A DNA stretch of 64,000 nt, taken from positions 1 to 64,000 of the forward strand of contig JACMNL010000132.1 in assembly GCA_014378525.1 (NCBI GenBank), written 5' to 3'. Made by a program: the position numbers and the translations under genes. Numbering within the stretch: position 1 is the first letter of the stretch; each line of letters opens with the position of its first letter. Source of the DNA: Bacteriovorax sp. GTDB taxonomy: Bacteria > Bdellovibrionota > Bacteriovoracia > Bacteriovoracales > Bacteriovoracaceae. This document shows positions 26,290 through 36,111 of the stretch, in pieces. The notes beneath the pieces are model-generated. The model did not search any database. It saw only the letters and a program-made list of their open reading frames with translations, and was not told the origin of the DNA.

Positions 26290-28578
26290 TTATTCCATAT
26301 CGTATCTTGTTAAGTCCAGGTATCCAAAGTCCGTCGGACTCTCTCGCTTAAAATTTGCATTCAATTCATCATACACGGCCCAGAAACGATCTGACACTCT
26401 TGAAACCGCAAACTCTTTTACAACTTTTGCATAATCTTCTTTCGTGTGAATTTTGAAAACTCTATTTTTAAAATCCTGTAGTTTCTCGCTTTCAACCACG
26501 AAAAACTTATTCGGATAAAAGCTAAAATATCCGGGGAAAATCGTAAGATTATCTTCCTTCGGTGCTAATCGCAGCGACTCGGTTAAGATCCAAGAAATAT
26601 TTTCATGCTCACGGTTTTTAATAATTGTGAAAACTTCACCCGGTTTTTCTTTATGCTTAACTAGTAAGTATGAATTCTCTGGAAAGAAATTCGGAAAACG
26701 TCTGTTCCCTGTGGCCTTAACCGAGACCAGTTCTCTTAAGACTTCTGCATCTTTTGTCAGAGCAAATTTTTTCTTCTGGGCAGTCGTGAGTGAAATGTTT
26801 TTCCAGTTTAATGTATCCGGCGCAGTTTTCGCCATCGGTTTTAAATTATTCAAAACCTGCTCAACGAATTCCTGTTTGGCATTTCTAGGATCTTTATACT
26901 TCATCGCAGTCGGCTGATTCACATCGACCAGCGGAAACATGTACTTCATTTTCGCTTCTGTTAATAGGCCTTTATACCACGATTTACGCAGAGGAATGCG
27001 CGATTCTGGAGGAAGAAACGATAAAAAAATTTCTTCAGCTTCCATACGGATCATATCCATATAAATTCTTGTGAGCGTCTGATGAGAAACATTTCCGTAC
27101 ACATCGAAATTCACGACCAGGTTATAAACGAGTCTTTCCATCAAAGCATAGTCGAGAAAAAAAAGTGTTTTCGGCAGATCACCCTTAAATCCCTGCATAA
27201 CAACAGCATTGTCGTTATGACGGAAAATTGTAAGTGATGCATTCGGATTTTCTCCGTTTCCATCCCACAGGTCAGTGATGGCGTAACCCTGAGGTTTTAA
27301 TTTGTGAGTCCATTCGGCACGAAGTTTTCTATAACTTTCACGGTACAGAACAATTTGTTTTGTCAGAGCGTAGCTCGCCGAAAGTTTTATGTCACTTCCC
27401 CAAACCCCGGGAAGAATTAAAAGATCTTTTGCCTTTAATTCATACTCTTTCGATTTAACCATAGTGTCTGAATCTGGATTGATAAACATGACATAAAACT
27501 GCTCCTGAATCGAATTTACCGCCTGACTTCCGTTACAAACCGGCCCTTTAATAAATGTGCTCACAATAAAATGCGAGTTATCCAGCATAAACTGGTAGCG
27601 CGACTTAACCGGTATATCAGAAAAAGCAACGAATGGATTTTCAGAAACGCCGGCCGAGTAAGATGCCTCTTTGGAAACTTTCCATTTTTCTTCAAAAAAA
27701 ACATGTTTCCATCTGTTCATGACTTTGTTGCTGAATTCAAAAGGTAAATGAGTTTTAGCAACAATCGTTGTATCGAGATACTTTAAGCAGTAGTAAAAAT
27801 CTCTGGTTTCAGGGTTATCGTTGGGTCTTCTCGTCGCAATCTCATCAATACCTGCATCACATTTATTTTTTGATCTCACAAGACGGAAAAAAGTTTCGGG
27901 AGCTTCAGGAAAATAAATATGCGCTAAAAATAAATGTTCATAGATATAGCGGGAGACGAGTTTTTCTTCAGCACTTTTTTCGTTAAAAAAATTATTCCAT
28001 TCTTTAACTATAGATTTTAATCTGGCCGGGGCCTCTTTCTCCATCGAGCCGGGAGCACCGTTGCCAATCCAAACGCCCAACGTTGTTCTTTGTTCTTCCG
28101 TAATCGGAGGAAGGGCGTAAGGCATCTTTAAATCAGAACTCGTTTTAAAAAGAGTTTTTAAAACTTGCGCATCATCGATGCATGAAATACTTTCTTCGAC
28201 TTTTTTAAAGGGAATATCCATTTGTGTCAGTGGTTTTGTTCCCAACATCTGGAATAAAATATTATCTTCAAGTTTTCTCGACTGATTGATGTCGTAGAAG
28301 CCAAGTCGTCTCCATTGTTTGATATCGGTCGCATCGATACCAGGACGGGTAGGATGAACACTATCTATTCTTGTTCCGTTATAAACATTTTCGTGTTTAC
28401 CTCCGCGCTCAAAATTTTCGTAGTTCTGCAAATTGACCTGGCATGGCCCGTTCAAACAACTGTGGCAGGCGATGCAGCGGTTATCGAAAATAGGTTTGAT
28501 TTTTTCGCGGTATTCGTCAGCGCGAACCGCACTAAATGAAATGAGAGTAAAAGCAAAAAGCATTTTTATATAGTTCAT
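26290..28578 (-). CDS. cti: Fatty acid cis/trans isomerase
   Basis: Cti is a periplasmic c-type haem protein that converts cis-unsaturated to trans-unsaturated acyl chains in phospholipids, stiffening membranes under solvent or heat stress. The 762-residue protein has a signal peptide and an N-terminal haem-binding CIACH within IFDNRCIACHSCLNGPCQ. The rest follows the long Cti layout: RTTLGVWIGNGAPG, LVSRYIYEHLFLAHIYF, DIPVKSRYQFMLDN and later LVYNLVVNFDVYGNVSHQ. The length matches known Cti proteins. It shares a leftward transcript with the deacetylase gene. Confidence 0.9.
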   Translation of the reverse strand: MNYIKMLFAFTLISFSAVRADEYREKIKPIFDNRCIACHSCLNGPCQVNLQNYENFERGGKHENVYNGTRIDSVHPTRPGIDATDIKQWRRLGFYDINQSRKLEDNILFQMLGTKPLTQMDIPFKKVEESISCIDDAQVLKTLFKTSSDLKMPYALPPITEEQRTTLGVWIGNGAPGSMEKEAPARLKSIVKEWNNFFNEKSAEEKLVSRYIYEHLFLAHIYFPEAPETFFRLVRSKNKCDAGIDEIATRRPNDNPETRDFYYCLKYLDTTIVAKTHLPFEFSNKVMNRWKHVFFEEKWKVSKEASYSAGVSENPFVAFSDIPVKSRYQFMLDNSHFIVSTFIKGPVCNGSQAVNSIQEQFYVMFINPDSDTMVKSKEYELKAKDLLILPGVWGSDIKLSASYALTKQIVLYRESYRKLRAEWTHKLKPQGYAITDLWDGNGENPNASLTIFRHNDNAVVMQGFKGDLPKTLFFLDYALMERLVYNLVVNFDVYGNVSHQTLTRIYMDMIRMEAEEIFLSFLPPESRIPLRKSWYKGLLTEAKMKYMFPLVDVNQPTAMKYKDPRNAKQEFVEQVLNNLKPMAKTAPDTLNWKNISLTTAQKKKFALTKDAEVLRELVSVKATGNRRFPNFFPENSYLLVKHKEKPGEVFTIIKNREHENISWILTESLRLAPKEDNLTIFPGYFSFYPNKFFVVESEKLQDFKNRVFKIHTKEDYAKVVKEFAVSRVSDRFWAVYDELNANFKRESPTDFGYLDLTRYDME

Positions 28579-28626
28579 GAATTATCCTTATGGATAAATC
28601 ATAGGGGATAATTGTGATTAATCAAC

Positions 28627-29532
28627 CTAATCGAACAGAGAAAGTTGAGGTTTAGTCGACTCTTTCGCCGAAATAATCTCTCTCGTTTCATGAAGAAGCA
28701 CTTCACGCTTGGAAAATGAATCCTTAAACGTCTCAATAACAAAAAAACTCATCTCAGGGTACTTGCGCTTTAGATCTCTCATCTCTTCAGTGATAAGCTC
28801 AACGTTCTTGTGATCGTCATCACTCATCCCAAAACGGTGAAAGGGAGAATAACCGTATTGCTCAATTGCTTTTTCGACACTCGCTCTGATTGCATGTTTT
28901 TTTAACTCAGCAACACTTTGCTTGAAGTGAATATCACCCAGATCTTTTCTGACTTCAGGATTCGATACCGGATAAATTGAATGATAATTCGGAGTGTGCG
29001 GCAGATATCCTGCTCTCACCATCTGATCTACACCTTCAATAATTGTCGACGGGTGATGGCCGCGTGCCGTGATTAACGATACAGGACGGTGGTTATAAGT
29101 CGCATGGTAAAAATACTCCCACGAAGGAGCTTTCCAGTGCGTATCAAGTTCTTTAAGTGCCTTTAAAACGTCTTCAACGAAGCCCTGCTTTTTTCCGGCC
29201 TTTACTTCCAGCGGATGTAAATCTTTATCGCGGAAATGTCTGAACGATCCGTTGGCGTCATTGAAGTCCATGTAGTAGTCGGCGAACCGGCCGGAGATAC
29301 CGATGTTTTTATTTTCGTGAGCGAACTCACCTGAAGAGAGAGCAATTTCTGCGTTGGTTTTTTTATTGAAGATAATTATAGGAGTTGAAAGAAAAGCGAC
29401 GTTGTCATCGAAGTCGAAAAAATAAAAAGACCTTCCACCCAAGTGAAAATTGCGGTCACTCTCACGGGGAACATCAAACTGAAAACTCAGCTGCCCAGGA
29501 AGAATATCGTTTTTTGTGCTTTTTCTTTTCAT
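28627..29532 (-). CDS. HAD-superfamily-like protein, function unknown
   Basis: HAD-like signatures are present: YFFDFDDNVAFLSTP at about 32-46 (motif I, DxD given as DFDDN), SLITARGHHPSTI at about 155 (motif II with T/S and R) and a late RFGMSDDDHKNVELI with a paired-Asp motif IV. This suggests a phosphotransferase or phosphatase in the cytoplasm (no signal peptide). The 301-residue protein starts with a basic tail KRKSTKND. It lies 15 nt after an anchored protein gene and before cti. I do not recognise a characterised subfamily. Confidence 0.6.
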   Translation of the reverse strand: MKRKSTKNDILPGQLSFQFDVPRESDRNFHLGGRSFYFFDFDDNVAFLSTPIIIFNKKTNAEIALSSGEFAHENKNIGISGRFADYYMDFNDANGSFRHFRDKDLHPLEVKAGKKQGFVEDVLKALKELDTHWKAPSWEYFYHATYNHRPVSLITARGHHPSTIIEGVDQMVRAGYLPHTPNYHSIYPVSNPEVRKDLGDIHFKQSVAELKKHAIRASVEKAIEQYGYSPFHRFGMSDDDHKNVELITEEMRDLKRKYPEMSFFVIETFKDSFSKREVLLHETREIISAKESTKPQLSLFD

Positions 29533-29547
29533 GTGCTTAATCTTTTA

Positions 29548-30180
29548 TTACATGTCCGTTATCATTCTTGTCAAATCGATCAGAGTTGCAGGGTAATCAG
29601 CTTTATTTATTTTCTCACCGTTTTTCTTCTTGTACTGAATGAAATCTGTCAGACAGAGTGCTCTTACGGAAGTTGGTCTTCCCGCATCTTTTGCACAGCT
29701 TTCATACATTACTGCCGCAACTTTTTCATACGACTCGTGAACTTTTAAAACTTCTTTTAACAACCCTAAATCTTTTCCTGCCTGCATAACCGGAGCAGGA
29801 GTGCGATGAAGAGCTGCCGGTGGAAGTTTTTTGATATCAGAAAGCTTCGGAAGTTTTAATTCAGTTTCTCTCACAAGTGCAGCGAACTGTTCTTCCGTCA
29901 TTTCATTTATTTCTTTTTCGGTATACTGACGCTCACGAACCAGTAAATCACTGTCCTCGAAATCCTTTCTTTCCGTCATTTCTTCCTGTTTCTGGATGTT
30001 GCCGGCGATGATTGCTTTTAAGCCGCGGGGCTTATTTTCGCTGGTATTTTCACTCGTCAACTGACTTTTCATATCATCTGAGCGCACGTGTTTTTTCCCT
30101 CTCAAAAATAACGTTCCCAGTAACACCAGTGTTGCTACCGCAAGAACGATGGTTGAGGGCCTATTACCTTGAAGTTTCAT
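29548..30180 (-). CDS. Inner-membrane-anchored protein with long soluble region
   Basis: A single N-terminal hydrophobic helix (about 9-26, PSTIVLAVATLVLLGTLFL) is followed by a charged region with a Glu-rich helical segment (TEKEINEMTEEQFAALVRETELKLP). The C-terminal helical domain has two Cys residues (YESCAKDAG, ALCLTDF). It is the first gene of the leftward run toward cti and is divergent from dnaE. No family recognised; confidence is only that it is a real anchored protein. Confidence 0.55.
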   Translation of the reverse strand: MKLQGNRPSTIVLAVATLVLLGTLFLRGKKHVRSDDMKSQLTSENTSENKPRGLKAIIAGNIQKQEEMTERKDFEDSDLLVRERQYTEKEINEMTEEQFAALVRETELKLPKLSDIKKLPPAALHRTPAPVMQAGKDLGLLKEVLKVHESYEKVAAVMYESCAKDAGRPTSVRALCLTDFIQYKKKNGEKINKADYPATLIDLTRMITDM

Positions 30181-30279
30181 TGGGACTCCATTAAAATTAT
30201 CGAGATGAGGTAGTTTACGCTAAAAGTCAGTTTCACTCAATCGCACTCCCCAAAAGTGTGTAAAAAATGCCTCAAAATC

Positions 30280-30307
30280 TGCTTACAATACGTGCTTAAA
30301 ATGCTTA
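30280..30307 (+). repeat. Three TGCTTA hexamers in dnaE upstream region
   Basis: TGCTTA occurs at 30280, 30293 and 30302 in the region between a divergent gene and dnaE. A 7-bp inverted pair GTGTGTA/TACACAC (30256 and 30318) flanks them. These could be regulator half-sites or chance in AT-rich DNA. No convincing -35/-10 pair is visible with them. Confidence 0.25.
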
Positions 30308-30345
30308 AATTTATAGATACACACACCACTTTCAGGAGACGGGAT

Positions 30346-33300
30346 ATGTCCTTTCTGGAAACTCACTCAGATAGCTTTGTTCATTTACATTTACACACTC
30401 AATACTCACTCTTAGACGGCGCAATCCGTTTGAAGGATTTGATAAAGAGAGCGCAGGAACTTGGTGTTCCGGCGATTGCTCAGACCGACCATGGAAACAT
30501 GTTCGGCGCCATCGATTTTTATACTCAATGTAATGCCGCTGGTATTAAACCGATTCTTGGTTCTGAAATTTATTTCACACCCGGATCGCGTTTTGAAAAA
30601 GGTGCGCTTAAAAAACAAAAAGTCGTGGGATCGCAGGATGAGATGGAGTCCCGTCACCAGATTCACCATTTAATTTTGTTGTGTAAAAACGAAACCGGTT
30701 ATCAAAACTTATGTAAGCTTTTATCCCGCGCTTACATGGAAGGTTTTTATTACAAGCCACGCGCAGACTACGAACTGCTTCGCGAATTCAGCGAAGGTCT
30801 GATCTGTACGACGGCATGTCTGAAAGGTGAAGTTGGTTACAACTTTTTTTCTGACCAGGACGACCGCGCCCTAAAAGCAATTGAAAAACTAAGTGATATT
30901 TTCGGCGAAGATTTTTATCTGGAAATACAGGAGAACGGAATTCCGGAACAAAGAATTGTTAACGAGAAAATTGTAAAATACGCACGCGAAAATAATATGA
31001 ACATGGTAGCAACAAATGACTGCCATTACCTGACTCGTGAAGATGCGGCCGCGCAGGAAGTTCTTCTTTGCGTACAAACTGGAAAAACTCTGCAGGATGA
31101 ACAGCGCATGCGTTTAACGACGAATGAGTTCTTCTACAAAACACCGCAGGAAATGAGAGAAGCTTTTCACTATGCTCCTGAAGCCTGTGACAACACACTT
31201 CTTATCGCCGATAAATGTAACGTAAAATTTAACTGGAAAGATGAAAAGGGTAATCAGATTTACCATCTTCCGGATTATCCGATTCCAACTGAAGAAACTG
31301 CGCCTGAGTATTTCAGACGCGAATCCCGCGAAGGTCTCGAAAGAAGATTTGCAGGACCGCACTTTGTAAAACTTAAGCAGGACCCGAAATGGGAAACGGA
31401 AATTAAACCAAAATATTTAGAACGTCTTGAAGATGAACTTTCAATGATTGTTCAGATGGGATTCCCTGGATATTTCTTAATTGTATCGGACTTCATCAGA
31501 TGGGCAAAAGCAAACGGCTGTCCGGTTGGACCGGGACGTGGTTCCGGCGCGGGGTCTATCGTTGCTTACGCTCTCGATATTACCAACGTCGATCCGATTC
31601 CATTCAACTTACTCTTCGAGAGATTCATCAACCCTGAACGTGTATCGATGCCGGATTTCGACGTCGACTTCTGTCAGGAAAACCGCCACAGAGTTATTGA
31701 ATATGTAACTCAAAAATACGGTGAAGAGCGCGTAGGCCAAATCATCACTTTCGGAAAACTGCAGGCCAAGGCCGTTATCAAGGATGTCTCGCGCGTTTAC
31801 GGATTAACATTCGGTGAAGCTGACGTTATTTCAAAACTGATTCCTGAAGAATTAAAAATTACCATTGATAAAGCTCTGGAGATGGAGCCGAAACTTACCG
31901 AGCTGATGGAGCAAGACCCGCGTATTAAACAGGTCATTAACATTTCAAGAAGACTCGAAGGTCTTCTTCGCCATGCTTCGATTCACGCTGCCGGCGTCAT
32001 CATCACCAACCTTCCTCTTGTGACTTACTGTCCGCTTTTCAAAGGGCGTGAAGGTGAGAAGGTTATTCAGTTCGATAAAGACTTCTCTGAAAAAATCGGT
32101 CTGGTTAAATTCGACTTCCTTGGATTAAAAACTTTAACGGTTATTGAAAACGCTTCGAACTTCATTAAGCGCGATCACGATAAAACTTTTGATATTGAAA
32201 AAATCGATCTTGAAGATAAAAACGTTTACGATTTTGTTTCAAAAGGTGAAACAGTTGGAGTGTTCCAGCTGGAATCTTCGGGAATGATCGACCTGTGTAA
32301 GAGAATTGCACCGGGATCAATCGACGATATTTCTGCGATCAACGCGCTTTATCGCCCGGGTCCTCTTGAATCGGGAATGGTCGACGAGTTTATTGAAATC
32401 AAGCACGGAAGAAAACTGACGAACTATCCGTTCCCAAGTTTAGAGCCGGTTTTAAAAGATACATACGGAGTTATCATTTACCAGGAACAGGTAATGAACG
32501 TGGCCCGTATAGTTGCCGGTTACTCTCTCGGACAGGCGGACATGCTTCGTCGTGCGATGGGGAAAAAGAAAGCTGACGAGATGGCGAAACACAGAGAGTT
32601 GTTTTTAGCTGGTGCCAAAGAGCGTGGCTATAACACTGACACGGCCAACGACCTTTTCGATAAGATGGAAAAATTTGCGGAATACGGATTCAACAAATCC
32701 CACGCCGTTGCTTACTCGGTTATTTCTTACCAGACAGCATGGCTTAAATATTATTATCCGGCAGAATTTTTCGCTGCACTTTTAAGTTCTGAACTTGGAA
32801 GCATGGATAAAGTAACCCAGTATATCGGGGACGCAAAACATTTCAACATTGAAGTAATGCCTCCTGATATCAACGAATCACTATGGCCATTCAATGTTGT
32901 CGGAAAAAATATCCGCTTTGGTATGGGAGCTGTAAAAAACGTTGGTAACAACGCTGTTGATGAAATCGTGAGAGAGAGAACTGAAAACGGTCCGTTCACA
33001 GGATTCTTAAACTTCGCAGAACGAATCAACTTAAAAGTTGTAAACACTCGTGTGTTCGAGTCCCTTATTAAAGTTGGTGCTTTCGATTCATGTGAAAAGA
33101 AATTCAACAGAAAAACGATTCTTGAAAACCTTGATACGATTTTAGCTTACTGTAAAAAACGTCAGGAAGAGCAGTCACTCGGGCTTGTTTCATTGTTTGA
33201 TTTAGGCGGAGACTCAATGTCTCAGACCGCTGCTGACAACCTGGATATACAGGAAGAACGCGACTTCGACGACCTCGAAAAACTTTCTCATGAAGCAGAG

Positions 33301-33942
33301 TTAATGGGGATTTATATTTCCGGACATCCGCTCGATAGATATAAAAACCTGATGGAAGAAATGGCCACTATGCCGATTTCAAATGTTCAGGATTTTTTAG
33401 GAAGCGATCAGAAGAGATCAATGACACTGGCAGGACAATTTACTGCGAGAAAAAACATCCTGACGAAAAAAGGCGACAAGATGTGTTTTGCGACTCTCGA
33501 AGATTTATCAGGAAAGATTGAATGTATTATTTTTCCTAAAGTATTTGCTGAGTACGAACTGGTACTTGCTTCAGATGAACCAATGCTGATTGAAGGTTAT
33601 GTAAATATGCAGGAGAGTCCGAGAAAAATTTTCGCGGATAAAATCCTGAGACTAAAAGAGCATTCAGAAAATAAAATTACAGGTGTTCGAATCAATGTTG
33701 ATTTAAATGATCTGACTGAAATGAAGCTCAATAAACTTCGCCAGGTTCTTCTGTCTTACAGAGGGGCCACTCCGATGCACATGATTTTCGAAGGCCCGGG
33801 CGGAAAAGCACGACTGCCTCTAGGCGAAGAATTTTTAATTAACCCGACACCGCAAATGGCCCACCAGATAAATGAAGTTTTTAACCGCGACGCTGTTAAA
33901 TTTATTATCGACGGAAGGCTAGAGGATGTTCATGTTGTATAA
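30346..33942 (+). CDS. dnaE: DNA polymerase III alpha subunit
   Basis: DnaE is the chromosomal replicative polymerase. The ATG at 30346 follows a good AGGAG (TCAGGAGACGGGAT-ATG), giving 1198 residues; the ORF-track start adds 30 non-family residues. Features in order: a PHP domain (FVHLHLHTQYSLLDGAIRL, QTDHGNMF), the polymerase palm with VGPGRGSGAGSIVAYALD and catalytic aspartates in MPDFDVDFCQE, fingers with KKKADEMAKHRE and FNKSHAVAYSVISYQTAWLK. A sliding-clamp-binding-like QSLGLVSLFDL comes next, then an OB fold (MTLAGQFTARKNILTKKGD). The next gene starts inside its last codons. Confidence 0.97.
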   Translation: MSFLETHSDSFVHLHLHTQYSLLDGAIRLKDLIKRAQELGVPAIAQTDHGNMFGAIDFYTQCNAAGIKPILGSEIYFTPGSRFEKGALKKQKVVGSQDEMESRHQIHHLILLCKNETGYQNLCKLLSRAYMEGFYYKPRADYELLREFSEGLICTTACLKGEVGYNFFSDQDDRALKAIEKLSDIFGEDFYLEIQENGIPEQRIVNEKIVKYARENNMNMVATNDCHYLTREDAAAQEVLLCVQTGKTLQDEQRMRLTTNEFFYKTPQEMREAFHYAPEACDNTLLIADKCNVKFNWKDEKGNQIYHLPDYPIPTEETAPEYFRRESREGLERRFAGPHFVKLKQDPKWETEIKPKYLERLEDELSMIVQMGFPGYFLIVSDFIRWAKANGCPVGPGRGSGAGSIVAYALDITNVDPIPFNLLFERFINPERVSMPDFDVDFCQENRHRVIEYVTQKYGEERVGQIITFGKLQAKAVIKDVSRVYGLTFGEADVISKLIPEELKITIDKALEMEPKLTELMEQDPRIKQVINISRRLEGLLRHASIHAAGVIITNLPLVTYCPLFKGREGEKVIQFDKDFSEKIGLVKFDFLGLKTLTVIENASNFIKRDHDKTFDIEKIDLEDKNVYDFVSKGETVGVFQLESSGMIDLCKRIAPGSIDDISAINALYRPGPLESGMVDEFIEIKHGRKLTNYPFPSLEPVLKDTYGVIIYQEQVMNVARIVAGYSLGQADMLRRAMGKKKADEMAKHRELFLAGAKERGYNTDTANDLFDKMEKFAEYGFNKSHAVAYSVISYQTAWLKYYYPAEFFAALLSSELGSMDKVTQYIGDAKHFNIEVMPPDINESLWPFNVVGKNIRFGMGAVKNVGNNAVDEIVRERTENGPFTGFLNFAERINLKVVNTRVFESLIKVGAFDSCEKKFNRKTILENLDTILAYCKKRQEEQSLGLVSLFDLGGDSMSQTAADNLDIQEERDFDDLEKLSHEAELMGIYISGHPLDRYKNLMEEMATMPISNVQDFLGSDQKRSMTLAGQFTARKNILTKKGDKMCFATLEDLSGKIECIIFPKVFAEYELVLASDEPMLIEGYVNMQESPRKIFADKILRLKEHSENKITGVRINVDLNDLTEMKLNKLRQVLLSYRGATPMHMIFEGPGGKARLPLGEEFLINPTPQMAHQINEVFNRDAVKFIIDGRLEDVHVV

Positions 33943-35140
33943 AATTTTACTGGCAGTCACTTTATTGTGCGCCTTTAATTTAATGGCCGCAGAAGAAAGT
34001 GTTGAAGTCCTGGTGAAAAAAACAGATGTCGTAGCGGCTGCTCCAAAAGCGCAGGTCTCTGACTTGTTCCTTATCAATGGAATCCGTCAGGCCGTCACTA
34101 AAGAGCTGATTGTTAAAAAACTGGATAACGATGAGTTCTGGAAAAAACTGGATGAAAAAAAACTGACTGAAACCAGTGAAGTGACTCTGTTTACTCCGGT
34201 TTTTATTTCAAAAAGAGTGGACGTGAAAACTCCATCCGTTGTAACTCCCATTCCTGCCACGATTCCTGTTGATCCGTTTATCCGTGCGAATTTTATCTAT
34301 GAAATTGATTCTGAAAAATTAAAAAAATTTTATGATGAAACTATGTCTGGCCTGAGTATTCCTGATGTCAGCATCAAAACTTTTTACATTGTTCCGGATA
34401 TCGCCATCGATTCTGATATGTCGTGGGAAGATGTTGGAGTCACAAAAAAAGAAAATTTTTCGGGAGTTATTGTTGAGTCCTGGAAAAAATGGGCCGCAAC
34501 GAATTTCAAAAATTTCACGAATGTCGTTGTTCTGGAAAAAGATTTTTCTGATAAACCTGAAAATATCAACTCTGAGTCAGTGACATTAAAATGGAATTCA
34601 TCGCTTAAAAAAGCCGAAGTATTTCAGGACAGAAAAAGCGCTCGTTTTGAAATGACAGCTCAGTTCGTTCTGGTAAATACAAAATCGGGAGAGAGTTTAA
34701 CGGCCTTCGATTTTCCTAATCAAAAAAGAGAATTCAATATTGCGAATACAAAACAATTAAGCTCGAATCTTGCGAGTCTGGTTTATAATTTACTTAACTC
34801 ACAGACCGTAAAAATTAAGGGAGCACTTGAGCTCAACCGCGTATCGGGCACATTCAAAACAATCGAAGTAAAAGTCACCGGGAAGATCGGCCTGCTGGAT
34901 ATGTCACAGGTGAATTCGATGCTCGCTGAACGCTTCAAGCAAATTGCTCTGACATCTGAAACAAAAAGTTATTCCAGTGACTCCTCGGTGCTCTCAATAA
35001 AAAGCACTGCCGAAAATGATTCTCTCTATGCACTTTTTGCCAAAGATGGAGGAAAATTCCCTCTCAATGAGCAAAAAATTCTTGTTTTTAACCCTCAGGA
35101 CCACTCTTTTGCAATTATTTCAAAAGAAGCAAATAATTAA
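33932..35140 (+). CDS. Exported protein of unknown function
   Basis: The ATG at 33932 is preferred over 33926 because AGAGGA is spaced 5 nt before it. A signal peptide (KILLAVTLLCAFNLMA) precedes about 385 residues with no family I recognise. The mature protein mixes beta-rich segments (FIRANFIYEIDSEKLKKFY, VSIKTFYIVPDIAIDSDMSWEDVGV) with a C-terminal domain (GALELNRVSGTFKTIEVKVTGKIGLLDM). It overlaps dnaE by 11 nt and is followed by a CsgG/FlgT-like lipoprotein; the two may form an envelope assembly. Confidence 0.55.
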   Translation: MLYKILLAVTLLCAFNLMAAEESVEVLVKKTDVVAAAPKAQVSDLFLINGIRQAVTKELIVKKLDNDEFWKKLDEKKLTETSEVTLFTPVFISKRVDVKTPSVVTPIPATIPVDPFIRANFIYEIDSEKLKKFYDETMSGLSIPDVSIKTFYIVPDIAIDSDMSWEDVGVTKKENFSGVIVESWKKWAATNFKNFTNVVVLEKDFSDKPENINSESVTLKWNSSLKKAEVFQDRKSARFEMTAQFVLVNTKSGESLTAFDFPNQKREFNIANTKQLSSNLASLVYNLLNSQTVKIKGALELNRVSGTFKTIEVKVTGKIGLLDMSQVNSMLAERFKQIALTSETKSYSSDSSVLSIKSTAENDSLYALFAKDGGKFPLNEQKILVFNPQDHSFAIISKEANN

Positions 35141-35187
35141 GAAGAGTTAGACTGATTTTCCGGTATACGGAAGAAAGAGGGATTGAA

Positions 35188-36111
35188 ATGGTCAGGAAAT
35201 TTTTATTAATTCTATTTTCACTGAACTTTGTTGTCGCATGTTCATCTGATGTCATTTCAAGAAACGGAGAAGGCAAGAGACCACGTTCTGAAGAAAGAAA
35301 GATTTTTTCCGGTGTAAAAAAGAAAATTGCACTGCTGCCATTTTTTAACGAGTCACCATTTGAAAGTGAAGACCTTGAAGTGAATGCTACTGAAGAACTT
35401 CGTATGGAGCTTTCACGTTCCGGTGAATTCATTGTCGATCCATCATCACAAAAATTATTCGGCCCTTCAAAAGAGATTTACGTCGGCGGCGGTATGAAGC
35501 TGGTCCAGCTTACACGTCAGGCGAAAATTGCAGGGATTAACTTCATCATTTTCGGAAGAGTGATCGATGCCCGCGTACGCGAAAAATCAGACGAGATCGG
35601 GATCGTAAGGCAGACAAAATCCTATACAGAATCAAAAGTTGAAGTGCGCGTCTTTGACGTAAACGCCGGAAAAGAAATTTATACGGAAACACTTAATGGT
35701 TATGCTGATGACAGTTCATACAGGTTTTTTTCAACGGACAGAGAAGACTACCTAGCTTACAGACGTGAGCTTTTAAGATACGCGGTAAGAGTTGGTGTGA
35801 GAAAATCAGTTCCTAAAATCCTCGAGCTTGCCAGCAAACTTGACTGGGTCGGACGTGTCGCTAAAATTATCGGAACAAAAGTTTACCTGAACGCCGGAAG
35901 AGAAAGCGGGATCAACATCGGTGATATTTTAAAAATTATCACAGAAGGAACCGAGATCTATGACCCTGAAACAGGAGCATTAATAGGTATGAGTAAGGGT
36001 GATATGAAAGGAACAATTGAAGTCGTCGACTACTTTGGAACAGACGGTGCGATTGCGATTTTACACTCTGGAGGCCAGGTCCTTGAAGGGGACTTTGTTC
36101 AGCTTTATTAA
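35188..36111 (+). CDS. CsgG/FlgT-like outer-membrane-associated lipoprotein
   Basis: A lipoprotein signal ends FVVACSS. The N-terminal two thirds resemble the CsgG/curli-assembly fold: KKIALLPFFNESPFESEDLEVNATEELRMEL, a segment ITFIIFGRV-like FIIFGRVIDAR, and SKVEVRVFDVNAGKEIYTETL. The last 85 residues (GRVAKIIGTKVYLNAGRESGINIGDILKII, GTIEVVDYFGTDGAIAILHSG) read like the C-terminal domain of FlgT, a flagellar H-ring protein. It might build an outer-membrane pore or ring. The pyrD gene starts within its last codons. Family is a reasoned guess. Confidence 0.6.
   Translation: MVRKFLLILFSLNFVVACSSDVISRNGEGKRPRSEERKIFSGVKKKIALLPFFNESPFESEDLEVNATEELRMELSRSGEFIVDPSSQKLFGPSKEIYVGGGMKLVQLTRQAKIAGINFIIFGRVIDARVREKSDEIGIVRQTKSYTESKVEVRVFDVNAGKEIYTETLNGYADDSSYRFFSTDREDYLAYRRELLRYAVRVGVRKSVPKILELASKLDWVGRVAKIIGTKVYLNAGRESGINIGDILKIITEGTEIYDPETGALIGMSKGDMKGTIEVVDYFGTDGAIAILHSGGQVLEGDFVQLY

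Noticed and set aside
30256-30345. 30-residue extension of DnaE in the ORF track
   Set aside because: The extension is not PHP-like; AGGAG precedes the inner ATG at 30346.
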